Shown: positions 43,474 to 51,724 of the stretch, piece after piece
Numbering within the stretch: the first letter of the stretch is position 1
How the letters are laid out: each line of letters starts with the position of its first letter
NCBI RefSeq assembly: GCF_020215665.1
Contig: NZ_CP084061.1
Coordinates: 930,001 to 994,000 of the forward strand
DNA length: 64,000 bases
Source of the DNA: Blautia parvula
Lineage (GTDB): Bacteria; Bacillota; Clostridia; Lachnospirales; Lachnospiraceae
Direction of reading: 5' to 3'
Notes under the pieces: generated by a model
Databases searched by the model: none
Told to the model about the DNA's origin: nothing
What the model saw: the letters and a program-made list of their open reading frames with translations, nothing else
Position numbers and translations under genes: made by a program

Positions 43474-45501
43474 CTATTTCGGAAGGAAACAACAGGGTTC
43501 TTTTGTATGGAGGAGTGTAAGACTGTGCATGGCTCTTGTGCAGGCAATATAGAGCAGGCTGCGGTCGTATTCCGAAAAATACGTTTCCTTTCCCGCATCC
43601 GGTATGAGGACCGCGTCAAATTCCAGCCCTTTTGACATGCGCACAGAGGTGATGGATATCCCGTTTTTAAAGCTTGTGCTGTGGGGGGATATCAGCTCTA
43701 CAGGGTATGTGGGATGCAGGTGTTTAAAGAGCGCTTCAGCGTCTTTGTCCGTCTTCAGGATTATGCCCATGGAGGCGTCTCTGCCTTGTAAAAAATTTCG
43801 GATCTCCGATTCTATTTTCAGGAGTTCTTCCCCGGGAGTCTGACAGAAGATGACAGACGGAGCCTTTCCATGGCGCTTTACAGGCCGGATTTTTGTATCT
43901 TTCAGGATGGATTTGGCAAAGTTCATGATTTCCCAGGTGGAACGGTAACTGGTGTTCAGCTCGGTAAATTCTGCCTTTTCATACATGGCCCGCAGGTCAT
44001 CCAGAGTATGGCTGTGGTTCGGGTTCAGTATCTGTCCGAAGTCGCCCAGAATGGTTTTGGAACACGGAAAAAGCAGATTTATCACTGCGTACTGGATGGG
44101 AGCGTAGTCCTGCATCTCATCAATCACCAGATGTCTGGTGATCCTGCTCTCTTTCAGGCCCTCAAAGGCAGCGTGAAGGTAGAGAAAGGGATATACGTCT
44201 GCCCATTCCAGTGTCTTTTTGGAAGGCATGACAAACAGATGAGGGATGCCGGAGTCTTGGCAGAATTTTTTATATAAGGCCAGTGTGCTGCGGACGGCAA
44301 GCATGGAGGTGAGGCTTTTTAGGATGGCACGCGGCTGCGGCAGTTCTTGTTCCATGATATTATCATCCTCAAAGCTGCGGCATATATCATCTGCAATCAT
44401 GGGAAGCCTCTGTTTTATGGGATAGTTTCCATAGGCTGCAAAGCGTTTTGCAATCCAGTCTCTGTCTGCTTTGAAAGGACCGAACGTGTAGTCAGAAGGA
44501 AGAAAAATTGTGTCATTCAGCTTTTCTATATAGGAGTCCAGCATTCGTACAAATTCCAGCGTTGATTTAAAGCGGACTCTCCGGGACCATTTTTCATCCG
44601 GAACATCCGGAGGACTGCTTTCTTCCTCAAAACCAATAATACCTTCCAGCTGAATCTCTGCAATATCGGAAAAGCTGAGTTCATAGATAGGCTCCTCCCC
44701 AAGTTCCGGAATGACATTGGAAATGTAATCCCCAAACACTTTGTTCGGGGAGAGAATCGTCACATTTTGGGAAGAGAGACGGTCTTTGAAGCGGTAGAGC
44801 AAAAATGCGATCCGGTGCAGGGCGATGGAAGTTTTGCCGGAGCCGGCAGCGCCCTGGATGATCAGTGTGCCTGTATTTTCATTCCGGATAATTTTGTTCT
44901 GCTCCTTCTGGATGGTGGAGATGATGGATTTCATCTTCTCGTCGGAAGTGTGGGAAAGTTCTTTTTGAAGCACATCATCCTGGATATTGGCAGCGCTTTC
45001 CAGGGCATATTCCATGATGCAGTTTTTGATCTTAAACTGTCTTTTTCTGGTCAGATATCCCTCAATCCTTCCGGCAGGGGCATCATAGCCCGCCGGGCCT
45101 GTTTCATAGTCGTAAAACATACCGGATACAGGGGCGCGCCAGTCATAGATCAGCATTTCACCCCTGCAGCGGAAGGTAAAGCGGCCGATGTATACAATCA
45201 TTTCTTCCCCGTCATCGCATTTAAAATCAATCCGGGCAAAATAAGGGGAGTCTTTTAGTTTTGCCAGCCTATCCCTTGAGGCTGCGGCAATGGTGCCGGT
45301 GTGGTCTGTCTGCTTTAATAGCAGTTCGTTTTGAAACATTTCATGGGGATCTAATTCGCCCCGGTACTGTGCCATATAACGTTTGGCATTCTTATAGTCT
45401 GTGTCAATCCTCTCCACATCCGCGTCGGCTTCCTGTAAAGCGGCATCCAGTTTCTGGAGGATTTCTGCAAGGTGGGCTGTTTCATCAGGAAATGGATGCA
45501 T
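43474..45501 (-). CDS. HelD-like UvrD/Rep-type helicase
   Basis: A 675-residue superfamily 1 protein: N-terminal coiled coil, Walker A GAAGSGKTSIALHRIA (about residue 220), Walker B VIDEMQDYAP, motif III GDFGQ and C-terminal SVRMSKGLEFDAVLI. The early segment PYFARIDFK and YIGRF match HelD, which frees stalled RNA polymerase and in some bacteria removes rifamycins. Start 45501 follows AAAGGAGGG; it overlaps the upstream gene by 17 bases. Its TAG stop uses the last bases of the group II intron; the ancestral stop was probably TAA. Confidence 0.87.
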   Translation of the reverse strand: MHPFPDETAHLAEILQKLDAALQEADADVERIDTDYKNAKRYMAQYRGELDPHEMFQNELLLKQTDHTGTIAAASRDRLAKLKDSPYFARIDFKCDDGEEMIVYIGRFTFRCRGEMLIYDWRAPVSGMFYDYETGPAGYDAPAGRIEGYLTRKRQFKIKNCIMEYALESAANIQDDVLQKELSHTSDEKMKSIISTIQKEQNKIIRNENTGTLIIQGAAGSGKTSIALHRIAFLLYRFKDRLSSQNVTILSPNKVFGDYISNVIPELGEEPIYELSFSDIAEIQLEGIIGFEEESSPPDVPDEKWSRRVRFKSTLEFVRMLDSYIEKLNDTIFLPSDYTFGPFKADRDWIAKRFAAYGNYPIKQRLPMIADDICRSFEDDNIMEQELPQPRAILKSLTSMLAVRSTLALYKKFCQDSGIPHLFVMPSKKTLEWADVYPFLYLHAAFEGLKESRITRHLVIDEMQDYAPIQYAVINLLFPCSKTILGDFGQILNPNHSHTLDDLRAMYEKAEFTELNTSYRSTWEIMNFAKSILKDTKIRPVKRHGKAPSVIFCQTPGEELLKIESEIRNFLQGRDASMGIILKTDKDAEALFKHLHPTYPVELISPHSTSFKNGISITSVRMSKGLEFDAVLIPDAGKETYFSEYDRSLLYIACTRAMHSLTLLHTKEPCCFLPK

Positions 45502-46345
45502 CGGGTCCCTCCTTTGGCAGGATAAAACGCTGGGTGGGATAGCCGAATTCCACCAGCAGTTCCGCTTCGGCAAATCCCAGATTTTTGATCTCCCTGCGGT
45601 GCCCGGTATCGGCCCGGTCCCCCTCCCGGTATGTTGTTATGCTGATCTCTTTACCAGCGGCAAGCTCCTGCATTACCTTATCCAGAAACGCTTTGGGAAT
45701 GCCTTTTTTCCTGTATAAAGGATGGGTGCCCATAAAGTCTATGCTTCCTGTCTCCCTGGAAAAAAGCAGGATGCCGATGGCGGTTTCTTGGTCCTTCAGG
45801 ATAAGGGCCTGTCTGTCGGCAATGCTTTGTTTCAACACCTGTAAGTAGTCCTCTTCCCTGAGATGCGGAAAACCGTCTATGACCAGCCGCACAAGATCCA
45901 TCCAGCACGGAATGTCGGAATCCTGGGCAAATGTGATTTTTTCTGAGGCATTTTCATAACTGTCCAGCATGTGATAGCTCCCTTCTAATTCAAATTTTAA
46001 CTGCAGGGGGTAGAATTTCTCATTCTCCCGGTATCTGCTGGGAGGCTGCTTGTACATGGCGGTGAATATTTTGGTAAAAGCCTGCTGGCTTTCATATCCG
46101 GCCCCAAGCGCAATGTCCAGAACCGGTCTGTCGGAGAAAACAAGAAGCTTGGCAGCCTCTGTCAGACGACGGCGCAGAACATATTCATGTATGGTCATAC
46201 CCACAGTATTTGTGAACATGCGGTGCAGATGGTATTTGGAATAGTGAAGTGCTTCCGCAACCGTATCCAAATCTGTTTTTTCCATCAAATGTGTTTCAAG
46301 ATATTGAATGGCTGCGGTGATTTTTTCTATGGTTTGATTTGGCAT
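45485..46345 (-). CDS. AraC HTH fused to GNAT acetyltransferase
   Basis: 286 residues. Residues 1-110 form an AraC double HTH (TDLDTVAEALHYSKYHLHRMF and PVLDIALGAGYESQQAFTKIF). Residues 130-275 form a GNAT-like domain with IGILLFSRETGSIDFMGTHPLYRKKGIPKAFLDKVM, holding the acetyl-CoA loop in the form YRKKGI. The order is reversed from typical AraC proteins: DNA-binding first, ligand domain last, as in Rob/SoxS-with-effector fusions. AAAGGAGG precedes the start. It is translationally coupled to the HelD-like gene. Confidence 0.82.
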   Translation of the reverse strand: MPNQTIEKITAAIQYLETHLMEKTDLDTVAEALHYSKYHLHRMFTNTVGMTIHEYVLRRRLTEAAKLLVFSDRPVLDIALGAGYESQQAFTKIFTAMYKQPPSRYRENEKFYPLQLKFELEGSYHMLDSYENASEKITFAQDSDIPCWMDLVRLVIDGFPHLREEDYLQVLKQSIADRQALILKDQETAIGILLFSRETGSIDFMGTHPLYRKKGIPKAFLDKVMQELAAGKEISITTYREGDRADTGHRREIKNLGFAEAELLVEFGYPTQRFILPKEGPDASIS

Positions 46346-46413
46346 GGTGAACCTCCTTTCAGACAGCTATTATATCCTTTCCGGATGGATCATGTTTAAT
46401 CGTTCTTGCGGTT

Positions 46414-46533
46414 TTATACTGCGTTGCGTTTGTTCTTGAAATCGCACTTAAGGTCTTGTAATTTCTTAAATTCTATGGCGCTGACTTTTCGGTTGGCGCT
46501 GTCTGTCTTTGATTTGTTCCCATGATAACATCC
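46414..46533 (-). pseudogene. Possible short gene remnant
   Basis: A minus-strand open stretch of 39 codons ending TAA at 46414-46416, with coding-like content (KVSAIEFKKLQDL and CDFKNKRNAV) but no start codon or ribosome site. It lies in the 300-base space between the AraC-GNAT and TetR genes. It could be the 3' end of a lost gene or chance. I do not recognise the protein. Confidence 0.25.
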
Positions 46534-46571
46534 GCTCTATGGATTGTGAAGAAAAATATTTCCTGTTTTGG

Positions 46572-46627
46572 TTGACAGAACCCGCAGGGGATGATAGTAT
46601 GAACATATACAGACAGACAGTCGGTCT
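46572..46627 (+). promoter_or_regulatory. TetR-gene promoter and palindromic operator
   Basis: -35 TTGACA (46572-46577), 17-bp spacer, -10 TAGTAT (46595-46600). AGACAGAC-a-GTCGGTCT (46611-46627) is a palindrome with one mismatched pair, set between the -10 and the ribosome site GGAGGG. It is the likely site for autorepression. Confidence 0.65.
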
Positions 46628-46645
46628 ATAGGAGGGAAGAATGGT

Positions 46646-47287
46646 ATGCGGGTAGTAAAAGAAGCAAATGAGAGAAAAAATGAGATATTAGACGCAGCAG
46701 CAATGCTGTTTGCAGAGAAGGGTTTTGATAATACCAGCACAAATGAGATCCTGGAGGCGGTAGGGATTGCCAGAGGAACGCTTTACCACCATTTTAAATC
46801 AAAAGAAGATATTATGGACGCGATTATAGACAGACAGAGCGGGCGGATGCTGGCACGGGCCCGGCAGATTGCAGAGGATGACAGTATCCCTGTTGAAGAA
46901 CGCATGATTCGTGTTGTTATGGCTCTTCGCCTGGAAGAGACGGAAGGAGCGGGAGGGAAAGACATGATTGAACATCTGCACCGGCCTCAGAACGCATTGA
47001 TGCATCAGAAGTCAAAAAGGATCATTATGAATCAAGTGCCGCCTATTCTGGCGATCGTGTTGGAGGATGGCATCAAACAGGGACTTTTTGACACGCCCTA
47101 TCCTCTGGAATGTATGGAGATGGTGGTGGCGTATCTGAACACTATATTGGATGACGGTCTCGTTGTACTGACAGAGGAAGAGCGTCTTATGCGGATAGAA
47201 GCATTCATTTTCCATATGGAAAGGCTTCTGGGCACAGAGAAGGGGCATCTTGATTATATTGTAAAAATGTTTGAAAGCGGGGAATAG
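46646..47287 (+). CDS. TetR family regulator
   Basis: A 213-residue repressor. The N-terminal HTH (ILDAAAMLFAEKGFDNTSTNEIL and GIARGTLYHHFKSKEDI) is followed by a variable ligand domain. Start 46646 has GGAGGG nine bases upstream; an ATG at 46641 is out of frame and stops at once. First gene of a four-gene operon with an MFS pump and an FtsX-type ABC system, which it probably controls through the palindrome in its promoter. Confidence 0.93.
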   Translation: MRVVKEANERKNEILDAAAMLFAEKGFDNTSTNEILEAVGIARGTLYHHFKSKEDIMDAIIDRQSGRMLARARQIAEDDSIPVEERMIRVVMALRLEETEGAGGKDMIEHLHRPQNALMHQKSKRIIMNQVPPILAIVLEDGIKQGLFDTPYPLECMEMVVAYLNTILDDGLVVLTEEERLMRIEAFIFHMERLLGTEKGHLDYIVKMFESGE

Positions 47288-47288
47288 C

Positions 47289-48581
47289 ATGAAACAGACA
47301 GACAGCTCTTTCAGAAAGTTTCTGACACTCTGGGCAGGGGATTTTATCTCCTCAGTAGGAAGCGGGCTGACATCCTTTGGTCTGGGTGTCTATATTTTCC
47401 AGCAGACAGGGAAGGCGTCCTATATGGCGCTTGTCACTCTGCTTGCGTTTCTTCCGTCTCTTTTGCTGAGTGTACCAGCAGGCGTGCTGGCGGACCGGTA
47501 TGACCGCAGGATACTGATGGTACTGGGTGACAGTCTTTCCGCAGCCGGACTGCTGTTTATTCTGGCCTGTCTTATGGACGGGGAGGCACAGGTGTGGCAG
47601 ATTTGTGTGGGTGTGACGATCAGTTCGGTATTTACTTCCCTGTTAGAACCGGCATACAAAGCCACCATCACGGATCTGCTGCGGCCGGAGCAGTACAGCA
47701 GAGCCAGCGGCATGGTCCAACTGGCAGGTTCGGCGAAATATCTGATCTCCCCGGTGCTGGCAGGATTTCTCCTTGGAATCGCGGATATCCGCCTTCTGTT
47801 ACTTTTAGATATGGGTACCTTTTTCGTGACAGTGGTGACGACTCTGGCGGTGCGCAGAGGAATCGAAAGCCGGGTGTCCGGAGGACGGATATCATTTCTG
47901 CCGGAAATCAAAGAAGGATGGAAGGCCCTTACGGGCAGAACAGGAATGCCTGCCCTTGTTTTCATGGGCGCACTGATTACGTTCTGTCTTGGGATGATCC
48001 AGACTTTAGCGTCCCCCATGGTGCTCAGCTTTGCAGACAGTACATCCCTTGGGACACTTATGACAGTCATTGCTTTCGGAATGCTGGTATCCAGTATGAT
48101 ATTGGGAGGCTTCTCCATAGAAAAAGGGTATGTCAGGCTTCTTTCCGCGTCTTTGTTCGGGGCGGGGATTTTTATGGCACTGTTCGGACTGCGTGAAAAT
48201 ATGGTATGGATCGGAGCGGCCGGATTTTGTTTTTTTGCCATGCTTCCCTTTGCCAATACCTGTCTGGACTGCCTGATACGCGGTAATATAGACAATAAGA
48301 TACAGGGCCGCGTGTGGGGGCTTGTGGGACTGATCTCCCAGCTTGGATATGTGGCTGCCTATGCCGTTTCCGGTGTATTGGCAGATTACCTTATGACCCC
48401 GCTGCTGCTGCCCGGAGGGAAACTGGCAGGGAGTGTGGGGAAGATACTCGGAACAGGCGACGGCAGGGGAATCGGATTGCTGATCATACTGTCAGGACTG
48501 CTGCTCTGTGTGACAGCGGCCCTTCTTCCCGGTATAAAATCTATTCGTCTGCTGGAAAACAGAGGTGTATATGAATCGTAA
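47289..48581 (+). CDS. MFS transporter in TetR operon
   Basis: A 430-residue carrier with about twelve hydrophobic segments. FISSVGSGLTSFGLGVYIFQQTG at the N-terminus and ADRYDRRILMVLGD as A-motif place it in the DHA3-like drug exporter group. The ATG at 47289 follows the TetR stop by one base; a TTG at 47271 is less likely. It overlaps the next gene by 11 bases. Confidence 0.87.
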   Translation: MKQTDSSFRKFLTLWAGDFISSVGSGLTSFGLGVYIFQQTGKASYMALVTLLAFLPSLLLSVPAGVLADRYDRRILMVLGDSLSAAGLLFILACLMDGEAQVWQICVGVTISSVFTSLLEPAYKATITDLLRPEQYSRASGMVQLAGSAKYLISPVLAGFLLGIADIRLLLLLDMGTFFVTVVTTLAVRRGIESRVSGGRISFLPEIKEGWKALTGRTGMPALVFMGALITFCLGMIQTLASPMVLSFADSTSLGTLMTVIAFGMLVSSMILGGFSIEKGYVRLLSASLFGAGIFMALFGLRENMVWIGAAGFCFFAMLPFANTCLDCLIRGNIDNKIQGRVWGLVGLISQLGYVAAYAVSGVLADYLMTPLLLPGGKLAGSVGKILGTGDGRGIGLLIILSGLLLCVTAALLPGIKSIRLLENRGVYES

Positions 48582-50889
48582 AATTATTCAAAGAGACATT
48601 GCAGGAAATAAAGCAGTATCCTTTCTTACCGTATTATTTATTACCGCCGCGGCTATGCTTTTGTCCCTGGCCGGAATCCTTGTCACCAATCTTTTCGGTT
48701 CTATTGACCGGCTTATGGCGGATGCGAAGACGCCGCATTTTATGCAGATGCATACAGGAGATGTGGATTTTGAAGAGCTGGAAGCATTTGCGGAGGGAAA
48801 CAGCGCAGTAGAGGATTTTCAGGTTCTGGAGTTTTTAAATGTGGGCGGAGAAAAAATCAGGCTGGGAGAAAATTCCCTGGCGCTAAGTGTTCAGGACAAT
48901 GGATTCAGCGTACAGAGCAGCCGCTTTGATTTTTTGCTGGATGAGAACAACAGGCCCGCACAGCCAAAAGACGGTGAACTCTGGGTCCCGGTCTGCTATA
49001 ACAGGGATTATACCGTACAGGCGGGGGATAAGGCTGTCATAAACGGAAAGACCTTTGTGGTAACCGGCTTTGTCCGGGATTCCCAGATGAATTCCACACT
49101 TGCCTCCTCCAAGCGGTTTGTTGTAAGTGCGGGAGATTATGCGCAGTTAAAAGAAGTGGGAAGCGTGGAGTATCTGATAGAATTCCGTCTGAAGGATTTG
49201 TCAGACTTAAGTGAGTTTGAGAGTGCCTACAGTGCATCCCAAATGCCGGCCAACGGGCCGACTCTTTCCTGGCCGCTGTTCCGGATGATCAGCGCGGTCT
49301 CCGACGGGATTATGATCGCTGTGATCCTGCTGGTCAGCGTGATCGTTATACTCATAGCCCTGCTCTGCATCCGGTTTACCCTGCTTGCAAAAATAGAAGA
49401 TGACTACCGGGAAATCGAGGTTATGAAGGCAGTGGGAATCCGTGTGTCTGACATACAGAGTATTTATCTGGCGGTCTATGCCGTTCTCGCCGCAGCCGGA
49501 TGTATCATGGGATTTCTTCTGTCACTGGCGCTGCGTGGTCCGCTGCAGGAGAGTATACGCGCTAATCTGGGGGAAAGCGGGAATGATGGGCTGTCTTTCC
49601 TTCTTGGTATGGCAGGAACCCTGCTTCTGTTCTTTTTTATCCTATTCTTCATCAGACGGATCCTGAAAAGATTCCGCAGGATATCACCGGTGCAGGCAAT
49701 CCGCCAGGGAAGCGAACAGGAAAATGTCCGCGGAGGAAAAAGCCTCAGGCTTTCAAAGAACAGATGGTTAAGCGCCAACCTGTTTCTGGCTGTGAAAGAT
49801 ATAGCTGCGCGGAAGCGTCTCTATTTAACCATGCTGTTTGTGATCATTCTGGCGTGTTTTATCATGGTGGTGCCTCAGAATCTGTATCATACGATCTCGG
49901 ACAGCAGTTTTGTCACTTATCTGGGTGTGGGGCGCTGTGATCTGCGGATGGATATACAGCAGACAGAGGAGCTGGAGGAAAAGGCAGGCAGTGTGGGAGA
50001 ATATCTGAAACGGGATTCAGCGGTTGAGACGTATGCTGTTTTCGTAACAGAACTTTTTGACCAAGAGCAGGAAGACGGAACGACAGAGCAGATCAAAGTG
50101 GAGCTTGGGAATCACGGTGCTTTTCCCCTTCAGTATGTGGACGGAAAGCTGCCTTCCCGTGACAGTGATATTGCATTGTCTGTGTTATACGCAGAGGAGA
50201 TGGACAAAAAAGTCGGTGATAAAATGATTCTGCTTACGGACAAAGGGGAAAAACAGCTCACAGTCTGCGGTATTTACTCAGACATTACCAATGGAGGAAA
50301 AACTGCAAAGGCGGCCTTCCAGCCGGGTACCCGGGAAGCCGCCTGGAGCACGGTCTGTGTGAATCTGAAACAGCCCGGTGTGCTGGCGGAAAAGACAGAA
50401 GAGTACAGCCGAAAGTTTCCGTATGCAAAGGTTTCCGGTATGGAAGACTATGTGACACAGACTTTCGGACAGACGCTTCGCGCAGTTCGGACAGCGTCGG
50501 TGGGAGCCGGTTTTGTGGCTGTTGTTGTGACACTTTTGGTCATATTGCTTTTTATGAAACTGCTGACAGCAAAGGACCGGTATTCCATAGCTGTGCTTAA
50601 GTCTGTTGGATTTACCGGCTCTGATATTTCCAGGCAGTATATATGGCGTTCGGTACTGGTTGTGATCCTGGGGATTCTTCTGGGAAGCGTACTTGCCGGG
50701 ACGCTTGGAGAAAGGATAGCGGGAGCTGCCATTTCCTCTCTGGGGGCAGCAGCCTTTCAATTTACAGAAGACCCTCTGTCTTCCTTTGTCCTGTCACCGG
50801 TTGTTCTGCTCTTTACCGCGCTGGCGGCAACCATAGCAGGAACGGCAAAAGCGGGGAACCTATGTATATCACAATCAATAAAGGAGTAA
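48571..50889 (+). CDS. FtsX/MacB-type ABC permease
   Basis: A 772-residue permease with one segment near residues 18-42, an external domain to about 240, three segments to about 370, a second external domain, and three final segments. That is two FtsX domains, as in MacB-like or lipoprotein/peptide exporters. RKIIQRDIAGNKAVSFLTVLF is a typical start. ATG 48571 follows GAGG with 5-base spacing. It works with the ATPase encoded next. Confidence 0.87.
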   Translation: MNRKIIQRDIAGNKAVSFLTVLFITAAAMLLSLAGILVTNLFGSIDRLMADAKTPHFMQMHTGDVDFEELEAFAEGNSAVEDFQVLEFLNVGGEKIRLGENSLALSVQDNGFSVQSSRFDFLLDENNRPAQPKDGELWVPVCYNRDYTVQAGDKAVINGKTFVVTGFVRDSQMNSTLASSKRFVVSAGDYAQLKEVGSVEYLIEFRLKDLSDLSEFESAYSASQMPANGPTLSWPLFRMISAVSDGIMIAVILLVSVIVILIALLCIRFTLLAKIEDDYREIEVMKAVGIRVSDIQSIYLAVYAVLAAAGCIMGFLLSLALRGPLQESIRANLGESGNDGLSFLLGMAGTLLLFFFILFFIRRILKRFRRISPVQAIRQGSEQENVRGGKSLRLSKNRWLSANLFLAVKDIAARKRLYLTMLFVIILACFIMVVPQNLYHTISDSSFVTYLGVGRCDLRMDIQQTEELEEKAGSVGEYLKRDSAVETYAVFVTELFDQEQEDGTTEQIKVELGNHGAFPLQYVDGKLPSRDSDIALSVLYAEEMDKKVGDKMILLTDKGEKQLTVCGIYSDITNGGKTAKAAFQPGTREAAWSTVCVNLKQPGVLAEKTEEYSRKFPYAKVSGMEDYVTQTFGQTLRAVRTASVGAGFVAVVVTLLVILLFMKLLTAKDRYSIAVLKSVGFTGSDISRQYIWRSVLVVILGILLGSVLAGTLGERIAGAAISSLGAAAFQFTEDPLSSFVLSPVVLLFTALAATIAGTAKAGNLCISQSIKE

Positions 50890-50892
50890 GGT

Positions 50893-51651
50893 ATGGAACA
50901 GTTATTAGACGGAAAAGAAATCGTAAAATCATATGGGGAGGGCAGGGAAAAGCAGTTGGTGCTTGACCATGTATCTCTGGAAATGGAGAGAGGAGGCTTC
51001 GTTTCCGTGATGGGGCCTTCCGGGTCCGGTAAATCCACCCTGCTCTACACACTGAGCGGCATGGATTCTGATTACAGCGGAACCGTAGTTTTTGACGGCA
51101 GCACCATGTCCGGTCTTAAGGAGGAAACTCTGGCGGACCTGCGCAGGACCAAAATGGGATTTGTCTTTCAGCAGCCGGCCTTTTTAAAGAATCTGAACCT
51201 TCTGGACAATATCATTCTGCCTGTCATGCGGGAAAACAGAAAGAATGGAAAAGCGATAACCGTAAAAGCCAGGGCGCTTATGAAAAAGGTGGGAATAGAA
51301 GGACTGGAAGAGCGGGATATCGCCCAGGTATCAGGGGGGCAGCTTCAGCGCGCGGGCATATGCAGGGCGCTTATGAGCGAACCGGAGATTATTTTCGGGG
51401 ATGAACCCACAGGTGCGCTGAACTCCAGGTCTGCTCAGGAGATCATGGAGCTTTTAAAAGAAATCAATGAGGAGGGCACTGCGGTCCTGGTGGTTACCCA
51501 CGACGCGAAAGTGGCAGCAAAAACAAAACGTGTGCTGTTTATGCAGGATGGGAAGATAGTCAGTGAGCTGGTATTCGGAAAAGAGGAGGGGGATGACCTG
51601 GATATACGGGCAGAAAAGGTTATGCGGCGGATGCGGCAGATTGGAATTTAA
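50893..51651 (+). CDS. LolD/MacB-type ABC ATPase
   Basis: A 252-residue ATPase: Walker A GPSGSGKST, signature VSGGQLQRAGICRAL, Walker B IIFGDEPTGALN, switch VVTHDAKVA. It starts three bases after the permease stop with GGAG upstream. Last gene of the TetR-MFS-permease-ATPase operon. The system likely exports a toxic compound or peptide that the TetR protein detects. Confidence 0.92.
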   Translation: MEQLLDGKEIVKSYGEGREKQLVLDHVSLEMERGGFVSVMGPSGSGKSTLLYTLSGMDSDYSGTVVFDGSTMSGLKEETLADLRRTKMGFVFQQPAFLKNLNLLDNIILPVMRENRKNGKAITVKARALMKKVGIEGLEERDIAQVSGGQLQRAGICRALMSEPEIIFGDEPTGALNSRSAQEIMELLKEINEEGTAVLVVTHDAKVAAKTKRVLFMQDGKIVSELVFGKEEGDDLDIRAEKVMRRMRQIGI

Positions 51652-51684
51652 AGGCATAGTTTCCATTGGAATGATGGATTTTGC

Positions 51685-51720
51685 ACAGGTGCACTTCTGC
51701 TGTATAGGAAGTGCACCTGT
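51685..51720. terminator. Bidirectional hairpin between convergent operons
   Basis: A perfect 13-bp stem ACAGGTGCACTTC / GAAGTGCACCTGT with a 10-base loop, between the TetR operon and the convergent second Bce module. It has no T-run of note but is long enough to stop polymerase in both directions. Confidence 0.65.
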
Positions 51721-51724
51721 CATG

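Larger units (their letters stand above)
39986..43477 (+). mobile_element. Group II intron, split by an IS110 insertion
   Basis: The 5' end is GTGCGCC (GUGYG consensus), then the GAGTGAAAGTCTC motif. The body resumes after the IS with GTGTCCGCCGTGAGACGGAA, GGAAGGAAGCTGG and other typical domain I-III elements. The maturase gene lies in domain IV. Domain V is a 32-base hairpin (43408-43439) with a GAAC loop and CG bulge. Domain VI (43441-43477) has a bulged A at 43471, seven bases from the 3' end. Without the IS it is about 2.08 kb. GGTAG CCTGC before the IS pairs with GCAGG and CTACC after it, showing both halves belong together. Confidence 0.85.
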
